Assembly (NCBI GenBank): GCA_003280915.1
Contig: QCDL01000006.1
Span: 23,621-87,620, forward strand
DNA length: 64,000 nt
Direction of reading: 5' to 3'
From: Prochlorococcus sp. AG-355-I04
GTDB taxonomy: Bacteria; Cyanobacteriota; Cyanobacteriia; PCC-6307; Cyanobiaceae
Part shown: piece by piece, positions 8,771 to 16,984 of the stretch
Layout of the letters: the number at the start of each line of letters is the position of its first letter
Numbering within the stretch: the first letter of the stretch is position 1
The notes under the pieces: model-generated
What the model was told of the DNA's origin: nothing
Database searches by the model: none
The model's input: the letters and a program-made list of their open reading frames with translations, nothing else
Position numbers and translations under genes: made by a program

Positions 8771-10069
8771 ATGAAACTCTTCCAACAAATGTTGGTTGCA
8801 GGAGCATCTTTGAGCTTATTAGCTCCAGTTGTTGCTCAAGCTTCCGACGTTGTCAATATTGAAGAAATGAATAGCTATGCACGTAGCCAATCAAAATCTT
8901 CGAAACTTGACAGTAAAACATTCATTAACGAAGTTAGTGAAGATATAGCTACCTTAAAAGGCCGTGTTGATGGCCTTGAAGTTAAGCAACAAGAATTTGA
9001 AGCTGGTGGTTTCTCAGATACAACTGTAATGGATCAAAAAGTTGTATTTGATTTTGGTGCAATTGATTACAGTGAAAATGATTCAACAAGATTAAACAAT
9101 TCATCTTCTGAGGCATATAAATTTGCCTACTCTTACAGAATGAATCTTAATACAAGCTTCACTGGTGATGACAACATGTATATCAGAATTCTTTCTGGTA
9201 ATCATAGTGATTGGATGAAAGATTCAAATGACGGAGGTTATTTAACTTCAGTTGGTAAGAGTAACAGCTTAACAGTTGATAAGATTTGGTACGAATTTCC
9301 TGTTGGTGATAACAATACTGTATGGATAGGTCCAAAGATTGAAAACTATTACATGCATGGTACTGCCCCTTCAATCTATAAGCCTGTTACAAAACAATTT
9401 ACACTTGGTGGAAATGGTAATGCTTATGGAGCAAGTACTGATACTGGCGCTGGTTGGGCTTACAAAGCAGATAATGGATTTGCTATTAGTTCAAACATTG
9501 GTACAAAATCTAAAACTACTACCAGTGGAAAGGACACAGGTCTTTTGACAGATGGTTCAAAAACAAGTTGGGCAACTCAGGTTGGTTACACTCAGGAAAG
9601 ATACTCAGTTTCTGCAATTGTTAACGCAAAGTTCAACGGTTGGGCAGATGGTTACTTACATACCGCTTCAGCTGACGATGCTTTAGTATCCGGGGGAAAT
9701 CACACAGCAGTTGGTTTAAGAGGTTGGTGGAGACCAGAAGAAACTGGAACTGCTACTCCATCTATTTCTGTTGGTTATGACACTACTACATATGATGGTG
9801 TAACTTCTGGAACGGATACTTCTGATATGTGGTTTGTGGGTCTTCAGTGGGCAGATATGATCAATCCTGATGATAAAATCGGCTTAGCTTTAGCTCAGCC
9901 TACAAAGCATGACGATGAAACTTCTGAACCTTTTGCATATGAACTTTATTATTCATATAAAGCAAACGACAATGTAACTGTAACACCAACCATTTTTGGT
10001 GGTACTAATAGAGATGGCGGAACAGAAGATGTTTTCGGAGGACTTATTCAAACTACATTTAAATTCTAA
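8771..10069 (+). CDS. Outer membrane porin, Som-like
   Basis: A 432-residue secreted beta-barrel. A signal peptide (MKLFQQMLVAGASLSLLAP then VVAQAS) is followed by a reduced SLH-like segment (NSYARSQSKSSKLDS), a coiled-coil (EDIATLKGRVDGLEVKQQEF) and a Gly/Asn/Thr-rich barrel ending in TTFKF, a typical terminal Phe for outer membrane assembly. This order resembles cyanobacterial Som porins, though the SLH domain is short. It would allow small solutes across the outer membrane. Its own terminator follows. Specificity is not evident. Confidence 0.88.
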   Translation: MKLFQQMLVAGASLSLLAPVVAQASDVVNIEEMNSYARSQSKSSKLDSKTFINEVSEDIATLKGRVDGLEVKQQEFEAGGFSDTTVMDQKVVFDFGAIDYSENDSTRLNNSSSEAYKFAYSYRMNLNTSFTGDDNMYIRILSGNHSDWMKDSNDGGYLTSVGKSNSLTVDKIWYEFPVGDNNTVWIGPKIENYYMHGTAPSIYKPVTKQFTLGGNGNAYGASTDTGAGWAYKADNGFAISSNIGTKSKTTTSGKDTGLLTDGSKTSWATQVGYTQERYSVSAIVNAKFNGWADGYLHTASADDALVSGGNHTAVGLRGWWRPEETGTATPSISVGYDTTTYDGVTSGTDTSDMWFVGLQWADMINPDDKIGLALAQPTKHDDETSEPFAYELYYSYKANDNVTVTPTIFGGTNRDGGTEDVFGGLIQTTFKF

Positions 10070-10089
10070 ATGTAGTGAATAAATAAAAA

Positions 10090-10113
10090 AACACCCTAAC
10101 GGGTGTTTTTTTT
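10090..10113. terminator. Bidirectional terminator between porin and convergent gene
   Basis: Perfect seven-base stem AACACCC/GGGTGTT with a TAAC loop, preceded by A and followed by T runs. It can end transcription from either side: the porin on the plus strand and the small secreted protein gene on the minus strand. Confidence 0.9.
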
Positions 10114-10142
10114 GTTTTTTTATTTATAAAAAATTTAAGTTT

Positions 10143-10382
10143 TTACCAACAATTTTCTCCTTCCCCAATAGGAACACAAGTACTTGATTTTGCAGCTTCA
10201 TCAGCTATTTTTTGGGCTGCCGAATCTAATTTGAAATCTGCATCTAAAGGCATATCAGTATTCCATTCTTTTAATCCACCTAAATCATTTTCACCTGATT
10301 TAACTGAATTACTATCCGCTGTTGAAATAGCTAATGCGCTTGTGGCTGCGATAAAAATTGCAATTGAACTTCTTTTTGGCAT
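10143..10382 (-). CDS. Small secreted protein with C-terminal two-Cys motif
   Basis: A 79-residue protein with a signal peptide (KRSSIAIFIAATSALAIS) and a short acidic mature part ending in STCVPIGEGENCW. The two cysteines could form a disulfide in the periplasm or lumen. No recognised domain. It lies downstream of the piuC-like gene on the same strand with a 72-base gap. Function unknown; export is inferred from the N-terminus. Confidence 0.65.
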   Translation of the reverse strand: MPKRSSIAIFIAATSALAISTADSNSVKSGENDLGGLKEWNTDMPLDADFKLDSAAQKIADEAAKSSTCVPIGEGENCW

Positions 10383-10454
10383 TCGATAGTTAGTTTTATA
10401 ATATATTAATCAATTTCAAGTTTATATTCTTTTTGTTGTATAAAATGATTCTTT

Positions 10455-11126
10455 TTAATCCCCAATAACTCTTAAAAGATTTGAATAAGATTTAAAAATA
10501 AGATCAAGTTCATCAGATCTGCCATGCTTTGCAAGTAAACTTCTTGCACCTGCGTCTAAATCAAATAAATATTCTCTTTTTTCAGTAGATTTAACATAAC
10601 TCTCTATCCAACCCACACATACTAATCTTTCACCATTATTTACTTCATTCACTGCATGCAAGTAAGAACTGGGATATAAAATTATCTCTCCAGCATTTAA
10701 TTTAAATTTCTCTTCTTTATTCATTGTTTCAATAACTAATTCTCCACCTTTATAAAAATCTTTATTCGTTAATGAGAGGGTAAATGATAAATCTGATCTA
10801 CCAGAAGACATGTATGGATTGTCAATATGTCTACCATAATGCATATTTGTTGATGATTTTGTAAACATTATTCCATGTATTCTTTTTGGTAAAGAAAAAC
10901 TTTTTATTAATTGACTTGAAAGGATCTTTTTATTTACAAATTGCGAGAACTTTTTTGATATTTCAGAATTTCTATTTAATTGCAAATTATTTTTTACGAT
11001 TGAGGCATGACTGCCAGCAGTTTTCCCCCCATCTTCCCAATTTTGAGTTTCATCCTCTAAATCTTTTTTTATAAGGTTGATTTCTTCAGCATTTAATAAC
11101 TGTTGAGTTAAATAATTCATATGCAC
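10455..11126 (-). CDS. piuC: PiuC/YbiX-type Fe(II)/2-oxoglutarate hydroxylase
   Basis: PKHD-type dioxygenase of about the family length (223 residues against roughly 225). The iron-binding facial triad is visible: His and Asp in HYGRHIDNPYM and the distal His in YPSSYLHAVNEVNNGERLVC, where the following Arg would bind 2-oxoglutarate. In bacteria these genes are often iron-regulated and sit by iron uptake genes. Here it is divergent from futA, sharing a 96-base promoter region, which supports a role under iron limitation. The protein substrate of PiuC enzymes remains unsettled. Confidence 0.85.
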   Translation of the reverse strand: MHMNYLTQQLLNAEEINLIKKDLEDETQNWEDGGKTAGSHASIVKNNLQLNRNSEISKKFSQFVNKKILSSQLIKSFSLPKRIHGIMFTKSSTNMHYGRHIDNPYMSSGRSDLSFTLSLTNKDFYKGGELVIETMNKEEKFKLNAGEIILYPSSYLHAVNEVNNGERLVCVGWIESYVKSTEKREYLFDLDAGARSLLAKHGRSDELDLIFKSYSNLLRVIGD

Positions 11127-11222
11127 TATAAAAAATGATACATCTTTGTGTATAGAAGATCGCTTTTAGATTTTTAACAGTTTTGATAGGTATAAAGTAA
11201 CCATAGATACTAATTTTAAAAA

Positions 11223-12245
11223 GTGCAAAATCTCAAAAAAATTTTTTATTCAGCACTAACATGTACATTTTTGCTAAACGTTAATATACCCGCTAATTCC
11301 ACAGAAAAAGAAGTCAAAGTTTATTCTGGTAGACATTACAACACAGATAGAAGTATTTATAAAAAGTTTGCAGATGAAACAGGAATAAAAGTCAGGCTTA
11401 TAGAGGCAGCAGGAATTTCTTTAATCGAAAGATTGAAACGTGAAGGGAAGAATTCTCAAGCAGATTTAATATTGTTAGTAGATGCTGCAAGAATTACTAA
11501 TGCAGCCAAAGCTGGGTTACTGCAACCAATAAATTCTTCTAATTTAGAAAATGATGTTCCTATTGGATTAAAAGATCCAAATAAAGAATGGTATGCATTA
11601 ACAAGAAGAGTAAGAGTTATGATAGCTAATCCAAAAGTGGTAGATGTTAGCCAGATTAATGATTATACTGATTTGGCTGATCCTTCTTTAAAAGGGAAAG
11701 TATGTTTAAGAAATAGAAAAAGTCCATATAATCAATCTTTAGTTGCCAATCAAATAATTAACAAAGGTCAATCAGAAACTAAAGCTTGGTTAAGCGGGAT
11801 GATTTCAAATGTTTCTCAACCATTTTTCCCAGGTGATATTTCAATAATTAGAGCAGTTTCTAAGAAAAAATGCGGAGTAGGAATTGTTAATCATTATTAC
11901 GTAGCAAGAATGTTAGCAGGCGTTAATGGAAGGAGAGATGCCTTGTATGCAAAAAAGACAAAGGTTCTTACGCCTAATCCTGCACACATAAATATTAGTG
12001 CTGGTGGTGTTGCAAAATATGCAACAAATAAAAATGAAGCTATTCAGCTGCTTGAATTCTTAGCATCTCCCAAAGGAAGTAAAGGTTTAGCTGCACCTAC
12101 TTTTGAACATCCCTTGAAGGAAGTTAATCAGAATGAAATAGTAAAGAACTTTGGAGAGTTTACGCCTGATAGTGTAACCGTAGAAGACCTTGGAGAAAAA
12201 AATTCTCTAGCTATTAAATTGATGAAAGATGCAGGATGGAATTAA
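11223..12245 (+). CDS. futA: Iron(III) ABC transporter substrate-binding protein
   Basis: A 340-residue FutA/IdiA-type protein that captures ferric iron for the FutABC importer; some cyanobacterial versions also act near photosystem II. A GTG start gives a signal peptide ending near NIPANS. Iron-ligand regions are visible at VYSGRHYNTDR and at VNHYYVARML, with consecutive tyrosines as in the family. FFPGDISIIRAVSKKKCGVG and HINISAGGVAKYA are further landmarks. The permease and ATPase genes are not in the window. The divergent piuC points to joint iron control. Confidence 0.95.
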   Translation: MQNLKKIFYSALTCTFLLNVNIPANSTEKEVKVYSGRHYNTDRSIYKKFADETGIKVRLIEAAGISLIERLKREGKNSQADLILLVDAARITNAAKAGLLQPINSSNLENDVPIGLKDPNKEWYALTRRVRVMIANPKVVDVSQINDYTDLADPSLKGKVCLRNRKSPYNQSLVANQIINKGQSETKAWLSGMISNVSQPFFPGDISIIRAVSKKKCGVGIVNHYYVARMLAGVNGRRDALYAKKTKVLTPNPAHINISAGGVAKYATNKNEAIQLLEFLASPKGSKGLAAPTFEHPLKEVNQNEIVKNFGEFTPDSVTVEDLGEKNSLAIKLMKDAGWN

Positions 12246-12307
12246 AAATTAAGATAATTATATAGTTCATAATTTTCTCATTATTAAGTGCATACTTATA
12301 AACAGGC

Positions 12308-12392
12308 GGAGAGGTGGCTGAGTGGTCGAAAGCGAACGACTCGAAATCGTTTAATAGGAAACTATTCGTGGGTTCGAATCCCACCCTCTCCG
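12308..12392 (+). tRNA. tRNA-Ser (anticodon CGA)
   Basis: An 85-nucleotide cloverleaf with acceptor GGAGAGG pairing CCTCTCC, an anticodon loop CTCGAAA giving anticodon CGA (reads UCG), the long variable arm of class II tRNAs (TAATAGGAAACTATT), and the T loop TTCGAAT. The discriminator is G. CCA is not encoded. An imperfect copy of its 3' end plus downstream flank lies about 2.07 kb to the right. Confidence 0.97.
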
Positions 12393-12619
12393 TATGATTT
12401 TAAATCTTGCTATTTCACGGACAAACAATTATTTTGTACCCTTGAAGAATCAGCTCTTTGTGTTAATTTCAGATTTTAAATATCTAATACAAAGTTTAAA
12501 TTTTGTTTAAAAGAGAAGTAGCTTTTGGCGGTTTTGTTAGCGGGTTTTATGAATTTATTTTTTATAAAAGTCTCGACAAAACTTTTAAAAGTGAGATGCT
12601 GAGTAAGAATCGCTCAATT

Positions 12620-13375
12620 ATGAAACGTAAAAAAATTTTTGAAAAAAAAAATAGTTTTCATAATAAACAAGAAGGATATACAATCGTTGAAATTCTTTTA
12701 GTAACATTAGTTATTGGCTTAACTTTTAGTGTATCCCTCCCATTGTTTGGTGCTGTAATTAATAAGGCAAGGCAAAAAGAGGCAACTCTAATAGTTAATA
12801 GTGTTCTTAAAGCAGTAAAGGCTAGTTATGCTTTGGATTCATTCTTACCATCTAAAATAAAATCACTCGAAAAATTTGCTTCATTTCAAAAGTGTATCTC
12901 TGAAGAAGTTGCGATAAAAGGTAGAGAAGTTTGTGATTTAAATACTATTGCAAAAACTGATGCAAATGATAAATATTTTTATTCTCCATCTGGAAACTAT
13001 AAAGTAGAATTCAAGACTACTGGGATTAGTAATTCTGATATTATTTTTCAAGTAAGAGCTATTCCAAATGGAGTCATTTATAGAAATAAGGGCAGTAGTG
13101 TGACTGGGTGCTTTAATCCAATAGAGGGAATATCAAGTATTAAGGAATATTCTTTCTTTAATGTTGGAGAAAAAGAATTTATTTCTTGTTTCACCTCATT
13201 TCAAATCAATAAAGCGGAGGAAGCAAGGAAAGCGGAGGAAGCAAGAAAAGCGGAGGAAGCAAGAAGAGCGGAGGAAGCAAGAAGAGCGGAGGAGGCAAGG
13301 AAAGCTGAGGAAGCAAAACCTAAGTGTATTTATTGGAATCCAAGAAATCCATCTCAATGTTTTAGATATAGGTAA
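12620..13375 (+). CDS. Type IV pilin-like protein with KAEEAR tandem repeats
   Basis: Prepilin-type leader: a basic N-terminus, then QEGYTIVEILLVTLVIGLTF, with cleavage expected after Gly and the Glu at mature position 5 that pilins need for assembly. I chose the ATG at 12620, because the in-frame GTG/TTG codons upstream add unlikely sequence; ATG 12596 is an alternative. The globular part has Cys residues (KCIS, EVCDL, TGCFNP). The C-terminus carries six copies of a K/R-A-E-E-A-R hexapeptide and ends PKCIYWNPRNPSQCFRYR. The charged repeat is unusual for a pilin. It follows tRNA-Ser in a likely acquired cassette. Function could be a minor pilin or pseudopilin. Confidence 0.75.
   Translation: MKRKKIFEKKNSFHNKQEGYTIVEILLVTLVIGLTFSVSLPLFGAVINKARQKEATLIVNSVLKAVKASYALDSFLPSKIKSLEKFASFQKCISEEVAIKGREVCDLNTIAKTDANDKYFYSPSGNYKVEFKTTGISNSDIIFQVRAIPNGVIYRNKGSSVTGCFNPIEGISSIKEYSFFNVGEKEFISCFTSFQINKAEEARKAEEARKAEEARRAEEARRAEEARKAEEAKPKCIYWNPRNPSQCFRYR
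13211..13318 (+). repeat. Six tandem 18-bp repeats inside the pilin-like gene
   Basis: Six head-to-tail copies of an 18-base unit near AAAGCGGAGGAAGCAAGA, differing at a few positions (agagcgg in units 4 and 5, ctg in the last). Each encodes a K/R-A-E-E-A-R/K hexapeptide. It is more GC-rich than the surroundings. The in-frame unit length allows copy-number change without frameshift. Confidence 0.95.
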
Positions 13376-13405
13376 TCAAAGAGATTGCTTTGAAATTTAT
13401 TATTT

Positions 13406-14257
13406 TTAAATTATTTTCCTGAATCCAACTTGTACCCCTGAAGAATCAAAGCCATCTTTAGCTTCGTAGGTGTAAGGTGTCCCCAATCCATCATTGGTAG
13501 TGTGGGATTTTGCATCCCTTTTGAATCCCTCGATGTAAAAGATGTTTTTATCGGAAAACTTATAACTCAAACCCGCTTTTAACTGCGTAACAAAAGCTTG
13601 TCTTACGTATTCAGGAATAAAAGGAGCCGAATCTTGGACACTGTTAACGAATCCAATTCCTAAGCCAATGAATGGCGAGAATTTTTTACTATCTCTGAAA
13701 TCGTAATAAGTATTAATTATGTAAAAGTCTTTATGCAATTCCCCTCTATCGTTTTCAATTTTCGTAATGCTGTTGTCGAAATAGGTAAGGTATTCATCAA
13801 ATCTCCCATCTTCTTGAGCATATGATAATTCTGTTCTTATTTTTCCAAAGTCATAACCTATACCTATTTCTATTGAACGCCCTAATTCTGTATATCTATC
13901 GTCCCATATTGCTTTATTAGTGGAAGTATTGTAGACATCATAATTTTTTAAACTTGAGTATCCAATAGAAAAGTTTAGATAAAAGTTTTTACTATAATTC
14001 TCAAAACTTTTAACTTGTTGATCATTTTCTATTATCATTTGTATTGACTTATTTTGCTTAAAAGTTGTTTCATTAATATTTAACTCTTCATCTAAAATTT
14101 CTTTTTCTTTTCCCTCTATTACATTTGATATTTTCTTCTCTTCAGGAGTAGTTTGGGTTTCAATTTGATTGATTTTAGTATTATTTTTTTTTAATGAGCA
14201 GGACGATAGAGGTATGCTTAAGAAAAAAATTAAAAATAAAATTTTCCTTTTAATCAT
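13406..14257 (-). CDS. Outer membrane beta-barrel lipoprotein
   Basis: A 283-residue protein with a lipoprotein signal: a basic start, a hydrophobic core and a lipobox at SIPLSSCS, so Cys about 20 is the lipidated residue. A low-complexity linker of Lys, Asn, Glu and Thr follows to about residue 90. After that alternating patterns such as FYLNFSIGYSSLKNYDVY, IGIGYDFGKIRTELSYAQED, SPFIGLGIGFVNSV and LKAGLSYKFSDKNIFYIEGF suggest an eight-stranded barrel like OmpA/OmpW-type families; the end is VQVGFRKII. It converges with the pilin-like gene. Substrate and role unknown. Confidence 0.75.
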   Translation of the reverse strand: MIKRKILFLIFFLSIPLSSCSLKKNNTKINQIETQTTPEEKKISNVIEGKEKEILDEELNINETTFKQNKSIQMIIENDQQVKSFENYSKNFYLNFSIGYSSLKNYDVYNTSTNKAIWDDRYTELGRSIEIGIGYDFGKIRTELSYAQEDGRFDEYLTYFDNSITKIENDRGELHKDFYIINTYYDFRDSKKFSPFIGLGIGFVNSVQDSAPFIPEYVRQAFVTQLKAGLSYKFSDKNIFYIEGFKRDAKSHTTNDGLGTPYTYEAKDGFDSSGVQVGFRKII

Positions 14258-14447
14258 TTTTAGTTAACTTTTACATCCTTTGAATCTTCTTAATCCAATT
14301 ACAACTATAAAAATATTGAAAGTCAAAGGATCAAAGTTTTAGAAATAAATTTAAATTAGGTTGCAATTTTTGTTGGCGGGAAATTCTTTTTCGATATGAA
14401 AAACCTGTTCAGACGTGTTCTATAGTATTCTCTAAGTTTAAAATCGT

Positions 14448-14474
14448 TCCACCCTCTCAGTATAATTTTTGATC
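14448..14474 (+). repeat. Imperfect copy of the tRNA-Ser 3' end
   Basis: This 27-base stretch matches the tRNA-Ser 3' end and downstream flank (12380-12406) at about 22 positions, including an uninterrupted CCACCCTCTC block. The two copies are in direct orientation about 2.07 kb apart and enclose the pilin-like and lipoprotein genes. This resembles an attachment-site duplication left by tRNA-targeted integration. No integrase is present. Confidence 0.55.
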
Positions 14475-14486
14475 CTTATACCTTTT

Positions 14487-14603
14487 GTTGTGGTAATTAA
14501 TCCTCCTAAATGCCTGCAAATTAACCATAGTTTATTAAATATAGATTTAAAGTTTATATTGTCATTTTGAATTTAACGCAATAACTCCCATCAAAATATG
14601 GTG
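14487..14603 (+). repeat. Dispersed ~118-bp intergenic element, copy A
   Basis: Begins with GTTGTGGTAATTAAT and ends CCATCAAAATATGGT. A related copy lies at 22506-22624 with the same order of blocks (ATAGATTTAAA, ATTGTCAT, TTGAA). It occupies most of the informative part of the roughly 500-base gap between the lipoprotein and the fused aldolase/dehydrogenase. No frame is shared by both copies. In the rest of the gap (14258-14761) I see only the tRNA fragment and no gene. Confidence 0.7.
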
Positions 14604-14761
14604 GATAAAGAAAAATAAATCTACCTTTCTTTGTCCCGCTCTTATAGTGGATTCTAAATATATGTAGCTCTCGAAAAAGAAAAATTCTTTTTCCCTGAAC
14701 ATTCTTTGGATTAGAAAGTTATACTCCCTACTTAAAAATCTTTAAAGTTATTTTGGGAAAA

Positions 14762-16891
14762 TTACCTTACCATTGCAGCAACATTTCCACCATCTACAGT
14801 CAAAAGAGCACCTGTAGTTTTTTCCATTTCAGCTAATGCCAAAAAAGCTTTTGCCACGTCTAAGGCTAAAACCTCTGATTGTAATAAATTGCCAGACATG
14901 TATTCGTTCTCTGAAATTCCTCTAGATACTGCTCTTTTTTTTATCATTTCTTCATTTAACAAACCAGATTTAATCCTATCGGCATTTATCCCATTTGCCC
15001 TGATTTTATTTAAACCCTCTTCAATTGAAATTTGTCTCATTAAAGCAAGCAGTGCAGCTTTAGATATTCCATAAGAACCAAAGTTTGGGCCAGGATTAAT
15101 CGCTTGTTTACTAATGTTAAATAATATTTGCCCCCCAATTAAATTTTTTTTATCTTCCTCGCAAAAATCTTGTGAATGGAAAATATTGATTGCAAATTTT
15201 GAAACGTAATAATGAGCGAATAGATTTATTTCCATACTTTTTCTAAAAAGAGATTCATTCATTTTTGATATACTTCCTTCCCAAGCAGCTCCAGCATTTG
15301 AAATTAAAATATCTAGTCCTCCAAAATTCCTAATAATCTCATCAAAAGTATTCTCTAATGCTTTTTTATTGGTAATATCACACCCTATTGCTAAGGTGTT
15401 ATCTCCAATACTGTTAGCTATTAAATTAGCTGATTTCTTATCTAAATCAATCGCTACAACCTCTGCTCCAGCATTCTTGAATTGTCTTGCGATCTGAGAA
15501 CCAATCACTCCTCCAGCACCAGTTATTGCAATGATTTTACCACTTAAAAGTGGGGGTTTGTTCTTGCCTAGTTTTGCCTGTTCTAAACTCCAATATTCTA
15601 AATCAAACGTATCTTTTTCACAAACTGGATTAAAATCTCCAATTGAAGTTGCAGATAAAACTGTTTCTATCCATGCTTGACCAATATCAGCAGCAACTTT
15701 AGAAGATTTCTTATTGATTCCTATCCCAATTAGACCAATACCAGGAATTAATATTAAACGAGGCAAAGGATCTAATTGTGTCTTAGCCTCTTTAGAAAAT
15801 TTAGAGTTTCTCTCGAAATAATCTTCATACTCCATTATGTATTTATTGATTTTTTCTTTCGCATTATGAACCCAATTATAAATTTTTTCCTCGAAGCTTT
15901 TATTTTTGTCCGGGACAAAACTCTCCAATAAAAGTGGTTTTGCTTTGGTTCTAATTACATGATCTGGGGTCGCTACACCTTTGTTGATAAGTGAGTTTAA
16001 TTCTTGATGACAAAAAAGCTCTTTTGTATTCTCATTATTTCTGATATCAAAAATCCAATTATTATTTGTACAGTATTTTTTTGAAAGTCTCCCGATTAGA
16101 CCTCTCAAATAAGGAATAATAATGTTGGAATTATTAGATGATTCTGAAGAGTTGGTGAAATCAAGATTAACTTTTCTTTTAAGTGCTTTTTCAGCAGTAT
16201 TTACTAAATTAATCATCCTTTGATAACTTAACTTAGCCGTTTCTCCAAATGAGAATATTCCATGGTTTTTCAAGATAATTCCTTCTAATTCAATACCCTC
16301 TAACAAAGCAGTTTTGTTTGCTTTATTAAATTCTTTAAATGCTTCTTTGGCTAAGTTAAAACCTGGCATAACATATGGAACTATGGCCACCCTTTTACCA
16401 AATATTGCTTTACATAATTCGATAGCATTTGGTTGATTTGCGAGTGCAAGTATAGATAATGAGTGAGTATGATCGATATACTTGTGAGGAATAAATGCAT
16501 GTAAGAGTGTCTCTACTGAAGGATTTGGAGAATTAGGATTCAGTAAATTTTGTCTTTGTGCTGCAACCATATCTTCATCACTTAATTCGTTTAATTCTTT
16601 GAGTTTTATCAAAGGGTTAAGTTTTACAGCAGGGTGACCCTCTGGCTCGATTGTGGAAAGGTCCCATCCTGATCCTTTAACATGTAGAACATCTATTTCA
16701 TTCCCTAAAATATCTTTCAAAGTGCTTTTAAGAGAAGTGTTACCTCCACCATGCAAAACTAGCTCAGGATCAGAACCTAATAATCTTGCTGAAAAAGTTC
16801 TTAATGCAAGATCTTCAGAAATACCTATTGCTTTATATTTAGCTACATATTTTTTCGCTTCATCATCGGACCAATTATTTTTACATGCCAT
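14762..16891 (-). CDS. Bifunctional class II aldolase / short-chain dehydrogenase
   Basis: A 709-residue fusion. The N-terminal half is a class II (zinc) aldolase/adducin domain: GGGNTSLK near residue 50, the catalytic Glu in NPSVETLLHAF, zinc His residues in YIDHTHSLSI and the third His in LKNHGIFSFGE. From about residue 450 an SDR follows: dinucleotide loop ITGAGGVIGSQIARQF, acidic residue AIDLDKKSA, NAGAAW, and Tyr-x3-Lys at YGISKAALLAL near 605. This architecture is usually named RhaD-like (rhamnulose-1-phosphate aldolase plus dehydrogenase). No rhamnose isomerase or kinase is near; instead mtnA lies 93 bases upstream on the same strand, then apt, with mtnP divergent. I infer it cleaves 5-methylthioribulose-1-P or 5-deoxyribulose-1-P to DHAP and an aldehyde, which the SDR half then reduces or oxidises. 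Confidence 0.88.
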   Translation of the reverse strand: MACKNNWSDDEAKKYVAKYKAIGISEDLALRTFSARLLGSDPELVLHGGGNTSLKSTLKDILGNEIDVLHVKGSGWDLSTIEPEGHPAVKLNPLIKLKELNELSDEDMVAAQRQNLLNPNSPNPSVETLLHAFIPHKYIDHTHSLSILALANQPNAIELCKAIFGKRVAIVPYVMPGFNLAKEAFKEFNKANKTALLEGIELEGIILKNHGIFSFGETAKLSYQRMINLVNTAEKALKRKVNLDFTNSSESSNNSNIIIPYLRGLIGRLSKKYCTNNNWIFDIRNNENTKELFCHQELNSLINKGVATPDHVIRTKAKPLLLESFVPDKNKSFEEKIYNWVHNAKEKINKYIMEYEDYFERNSKFSKEAKTQLDPLPRLILIPGIGLIGIGINKKSSKVAADIGQAWIETVLSATSIGDFNPVCEKDTFDLEYWSLEQAKLGKNKPPLLSGKIIAITGAGGVIGSQIARQFKNAGAEVVAIDLDKKSANLIANSIGDNTLAIGCDITNKKALENTFDEIIRNFGGLDILISNAGAAWEGSISKMNESLFRKSMEINLFAHYYVSKFAINIFHSQDFCEEDKKNLIGGQILFNISKQAINPGPNFGSYGISKAALLALMRQISIEEGLNKIRANGINADRIKSGLLNEEMIKKRAVSRGISENEYMSGNLLQSEVLALDVAKAFLALAEMEKTTGALLTVDGGNVAAMVR

Positions 16892-16984
16892 TTTTAGTTA
16901 ATAATTTAATACAATCTAATAAATTTTTTATTTATGTTTTTGATCATATGTTTATTAAAAAACAATTTATAACAAACTAAAATG

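Noticed and set aside
9183..9548. Frames on both strands inside the porin gene
   Set aside because: They are by-products of the repetitive Gly/Asn/Thr-rich codons of the porin barrel.
12288..12479. Reading frame overlapping tRNA-Ser
   Set aside because: It covers the whole tRNA gene and continues into unrelated flank; the tRNA structure explains the sequence.
13211..13318. Possible CRISPR array
   Set aside because: Repeats are contiguous 18-base coding units with no spacers.
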